From Pirellulales bacterium (GTDB lineage: Bacteria; Planctomycetota; Planctomycetia; Pirellulales; Thermoguttaceae): DNA of 7,695 nt. The number at the start of each line of letters is the position of its first letter. The first letter of the stretch is position 1. The stretch is taken from the NCBI GenBank assembly GCA_030617125.1, contig JAUWWA010000072.1, positions 1 to 7,695 of the forward strand. Direction: 5' to 3'. Of the stretch, positions 5,001-7,695 are shown in pieces. Made by a program: the position numbers and the translations under genes. The notes under the pieces are model-generated. The model was not told the DNA's origin, ran no database searches, and saw only the letters and a program-made list of their open reading frames with translations.

Positions 5001-7601
5001 CTATTGGGGCACTCCCGCGTTGGTCTCGAACAGCTTGTCGACGCTCATCATGGGGCCGAAAACCACGCGCTGCTCGAGCGACTGCGAAGCCTTGATGAAT
5101 CCGAGAATAACGTAGTTGCCGCGGCCGAAGTCGACGTCGCTGCGCCCGGCAGGGAAAGGATGCGCACTAACGTCGATCCGGGGAAAGTCGTCGACCAGCA
5201 CTGCCCTGCTCAGGACTACTTCCCATTCCCACTCGGGCGGCTTGGCGTAGCGGGGATTCTCCCCGCGGAGGAACCCGACCAGGATGGTGGCCGGCTCGGG
5301 CAGCTCAAATTCCACGCGCACGCCATCCCGCTTGCCCGCGCCGTAGGAAATCCGGATGCCCTGCAATCCCCGCAGTTCCGCGGCCACGTCCTTGATCACG
5401 TGGCCTCGGTCGGTAAACAGCTTGGCGCCCGGCTTGACCTCGAACGTCTCACAGTTCGGGCTGAGCAGCTTCACCGGCGCCGGCGGCAACGGCTTGTGCT
5501 CAGCGCCCGCTGTGGCCGGCACCGTGGCCGCCTTGAGTGAGGCCAGGTTGCGTTTGAAATTGGCCACTTCCTGTTCATACGCAGGCAGGCAATCGCGCCA
5601 ATGCTTGTACGGTCGCTGCATGCTTGGCTGGAACGGAATCTTGCGCCCGGGCCAGTGCAGCGCACAGGCCGCGCGATAGGTTGGATTGGTTAGCTCGACG
5701 AGCCGGCGGTAATGGCGCAGCCCTTCGTCGAGGAACGGTACGGCCCGGTCCAACTGGGCCACGTCGCGGCTGTGCTTGTAGAGCAACACGTGCATCGCCG
5801 CCCGGGCCTTGGCGCCGTAGCAGCGCGAAAGGACTTCGATGCAGTGCATGTCGTTCGCCAAGCGATCGAACTCCTCGCGGTTCTTGCGCACGTGCGGCCG
5901 CGCTGCTTCGACGGCGGCAACCGCCCGGGCGGCGTGTCGCTCGGCCATTTCGGCCACCTGTGGCGGCGTCTCGCCATGATGCTCCTGCGCGTTCCACTCG
6001 CGCTCGGCCCACTCCTCCAAGCGCTCGCCTTCTGGGGCGTACCACGCGGAAAGTCGTGGTGAGAGCCCGTAGCGCTGCGGATTGACCAGTTGGGTCATCA
6101 GCATTCCCAGGGCGAAGCACTGGCGTCCGCCGGCGGTAATGCCGAAGCGTCCCAAGAGCATGCCCTGGCACGGTCCGGCCGCCTGGTAGGCGTCGAGGAT
6201 CTTTTCGGCGGCCCGGCGTGTTCCGTACTTGTCGACCAGCCGGCCGACCCAATGCTCCCGTTCGGCTCGGTGATCACGATCCGGGTTCCAGGCGTAGCGG
6301 GCCCAGGCGGCGAACCAGATCCAGTCGCGGTCGATTTGCAGCAGCGGCGGCTCGACCTTGTCGGCGGTGATGGGCCACTCCCAGGTCCGCAGCGGATAGA
6401 GATGCAACCCGATCGCGCCCATCTTCCGGGCGTTCTGCATGCACGTTTGCACGAAGCTGGGCGACCCCCACCGGAACGGCTCGAGATTGGCCAACTGCTG
6501 AACGTTGATCATGTTGCCCTTTCCGAGCTTGGCCAACAACTTCTGAATACGTGGATCCTCACCCCGCGGGTTGTTCGACAGAAGCCCCTCGCTCGTCCAC
6601 TTGCGCATCGTGTAGATGTTGTCGTAGAGCTTGCGCGCCGCCGGCAGCACCTCTTTGAACGGTGTGGAGTGGTGTCGCAGGATGATCGGCGGCTCCTCGG
6701 TAAGTCCGAGCTGCTTCATGCCGTCCTTCACGCCGGGAATGATCACTTGGCACATCCAATCCTTGTCGTACCGGTTGCTCAGGGGTTCACCCAGGCACAG
6801 CATCACACCGACGTTCGGGTAATGGCGCACGAACTCGCTGACGCAATACCGCATGTACTGTTTACTGATCTCCGCCGGACGCGACTGGTGGAACGGGACC
6901 TTGTGTGCGCGGGCCAGAGGATGCGAAATGTGGACGTTGTAGAAATTCTGAACAACCCAGATGCCCCTACGATCAGCTTCCCGAGTGAGCCAGCCGAACA
7001 TCTCGATGTTTTTCGTAAGCTGCTCCTGGGAAACCTCCCGTGCCTCCGGATACTTGGGCAACTCAAGCAACGACGTGAACGGATGGCCGTTCCACAAATA
7101 GAGCGTATTCATCCGGTTCTCGACCAGAAAATCAAGATACCGCCTCCAGTGCTCCTTATCGTAGAAGAACGGGAACACCTCCTCGGTGTAGGGGAAGTCG
7201 TAAGCGGTATTGTCGTAAACCAACTCGGTCCTCTGCATTCCGATGCACGGACCGCGAAAAGTAAACACTGGGGCCTCGGTTACATTCAACTCCGTGGGCA
7301 GCGCGCCGGCCGCGCGGACGCGATCGGCCAACTCCAGGCACCCGTACAGCGTGCCCGAGTCGTCCGCGCCGGCGACCACAATCGTCCTGTCCTCGCCGCC
7401 GACCAGGACAAATCCTTCCTTGCCCGGCGGTTCTTGTCTCAGTTTCAGTTTTCCACTGCGAATCATGGTCTGTAGCACTTGGCTCTTCCGGCGATTACCC
7501 ACCACGACCCGCCAGTCGGACTGCGCGGAATTTGCTTTCGTGGCTGTCGCCGGTTCGAGTCCGGCGCGCCGGAGTTCCACGGCAAGCTTGTGTGCGCCGA
7601 A
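5001..7601 (-). CDS. Large glycoside-hydrolase-like protein with GH67/GH20-type N-terminal domain, 5'-incomplete
   Basis: About 866 residues remain, counted from 7601. Residues 1-110 look like the alpha/beta domain that precedes the barrel in GH67, GH115 and GH20 enzymes: AHKLAVELRRAGL, then DWRVVVGN (29-36) and DDSGTLYGCLELADRV (80-95), like the usual G-x-L-Y-G-x-x-E-L block. A TIM-barrel-like core follows (about 112-435) with FTFRGPCIGMQR, HWRRYLDFLVENRMNTLYLW (152-171), NFYNVHIS (219-226), LCLGEPLSNRYDKDW (268-282) and HLYPLRTWEW (400-409). E272 in LCLGEP is a candidate catalytic acid. A helical region (435-690) and a beta-rich C-terminal domain (710-860) complete it. Related proteins act on uronic-acid-bearing glycans, but the substrate is unknown and no exact family is claimed. 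The reading frame runs to a TTG at 7676, but bases 7603-7695 are an inverted copy of this gene, so the first 25 codons of that frame are antisense repeat and are excluded. The native start and any signal peptide are missing. Confidence 0.75.
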   Translation of the reverse strand, partial: FGAHKLAVELRRAGLEPATATKANSAQSDWRVVVGNRRKSQVLQTMIRSGKLKLRQEPPGKEGFVLVGGEDRTIVVAGADDSGTLYGCLELADRVRAAGALPTELNVTEAPVFTFRGPCIGMQRTELVYDNTAYDFPYTEEVFPFFYDKEHWRRYLDFLVENRMNTLYLWNGHPFTSLLELPKYPEAREVSQEQLTKNIEMFGWLTREADRRGIWVVQNFYNVHISHPLARAHKVPFHQSRPAEISKQYMRYCVSEFVRHYPNVGVMLCLGEPLSNRYDKDWMCQVIIPGVKDGMKQLGLTEEPPIILRHHSTPFKEVLPAARKLYDNIYTMRKWTSEGLLSNNPRGEDPRIQKLLAKLGKGNMINVQQLANLEPFRWGSPSFVQTCMQNARKMGAIGLHLYPLRTWEWPITADKVEPPLLQIDRDWIWFAAWARYAWNPDRDHRAEREHWVGRLVDKYGTRRAAEKILDAYQAAGPCQGMLLGRFGITAGGRQCFALGMLMTQLVNPQRYGLSPRLSAWYAPEGERLEEWAEREWNAQEHHGETPPQVAEMAERHAARAVAAVEAARPHVRKNREEFDRLANDMHCIEVLSRCYGAKARAAMHVLLYKHSRDVAQLDRAVPFLDEGLRHYRRLVELTNPTYRAACALHWPGRKIPFQPSMQRPYKHWRDCLPAYEQEVANFKRNLASLKAATVPATAGAEHKPLPPAPVKLLSPNCETFEVKPGAKLFTDRGHVIKDVAAELRGLQGIRISYGAGKRDGVRVEFELPEPATILVGFLRGENPRYAKPPEWEWEVVLSRAVLVDDFPRIDVSAHPFPAGRSDVDFGRGNYVILGFIKASQSLEQRVVFGPMMSVDKLFETNAGVPQ
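7460..7552 (+). repeat. Left arm of terminal inverted repeat
   Basis: This 93-base arm is an exact reverse complement of 7603-7695 by base-by-base reading; pairing continues with one mismatch to 7557/7598. It lies inside the hydrolase coding sequence and, read on the minus strand, encodes the DWRVVVGN stretch that fits the N-terminal domain. This arm is therefore the genuine copy. Confidence 0.95.
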
Positions 7602-7602
7602 T

Positions 7603-7695
7603 CGGCGACAGCCACGAAAGCAAATTCCGCGCAGTCCGACTGGCGGGTCGTGGTGGGTAATCGCCGGAAGAGCCAAGTGCTACAGACCATGATTC
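7603..7695 (-). repeat. Right arm of terminal inverted repeat, probable fold-back artefact
   Basis: Exact reverse complement of 7460-7552, separated by a 50-base centre and ending at the last base of the window. Its plus strand encodes the same hydrolase residues as the minus strand of the left arm. Position at the sequence end and the mid-codon break in a gene point to an assembly or library fold-back rather than a biological repeat. Confidence 0.93.

Noticed and set aside
6090..7475. Plus-strand ORF (461 codons) opposite the large hydrolase
   Set aside because: Antisense shadow; the minus-strand frame is continuous with barrel-type motifs and extends well beyond it.
7549..7565. tRNA T-arm lookalike (GCCGG, loop TTCGAGT, CCGGC), followed by a possible acceptor strand
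   Set aside because: No matching D-arm, anticodon arm or acceptor partner at the right distance, and the stretch lies in a frame that fits the hydrolase N-terminal domain. It also overlaps the edge of the fold-back repeat.
1..7695. CRISPR array, insertion sequence or tandem repeats
   Set aside because: No spaced direct repeats, transposase-like product or tandem units were seen; the only repeat is the terminal inverted one.

Overview
The window carries five genes, all on the minus strand, so transcription runs from high to low coordinates. The high GC content and the gene families (a large GH67-like hydrolase, a UroD-fold methyltransferase-like protein, a UxaE-type epimerase and a creatininase-fold hydrolase) suggest a Planctomycetota/Verrucomicrobiota-type bacterium that degrades plant or algal polysaccharide. 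This is inference from content only; there is no rRNA or other marker gene.

Layout in transcription order: (1) about 7601-5001, a 5'-incomplete glycoside-hydrolase-like protein with a GH67/GH20-type N-terminal domain, a TIM-barrel-like core, a helical region and a C-terminal beta-rich domain. (2) 4969-4832, a doubtful 45-codon ORF lying over a likely promoter. (3) 4822-3740, aldose 1-epimerase (GalM) with all expected catalytic residues. (4) 3739-3271, a 469-base gap holding a frameshifted two-helix membrane-protein remnant (3484-3306). (5) 3270-2152, a UroD/MtaA-like protein with an intact predicted zinc site. (6) 2098-848, a tagaturonate/fructuronate epimerase-family protein. (7) 840-52, a creatininase-family metal-dependent amidohydrolase. 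The last three are tightly packed (gaps of 53 and 7 bases) and look like one operon, with a strong ribosome binding site in front of the first.

Taken together the genes suggest sugar or uronic-acid use: the hydrolase would free a sugar, GalM would equilibrate its anomers, and the UxaE-like enzyme would interconvert ketohexuronates (or related ketoses). The UroD-like and creatininase-like members have no assigned role in the known pathway. That three-gene set is the most interesting biological lead here, possibly handling a methylated or nitrogen-bearing sugar acid.

The right end of the window is a near-perfect inverted repeat with 93-base arms (7460-7552 and 7603-7695) that ends exactly at the last base. 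This looks like a fold-back assembly or library artefact at a contig end. The apparent upstream start of the large hydrolase (TTG at 7676) therefore lies in antisense repeat sequence and should not be trusted; the true N-terminus is missing.
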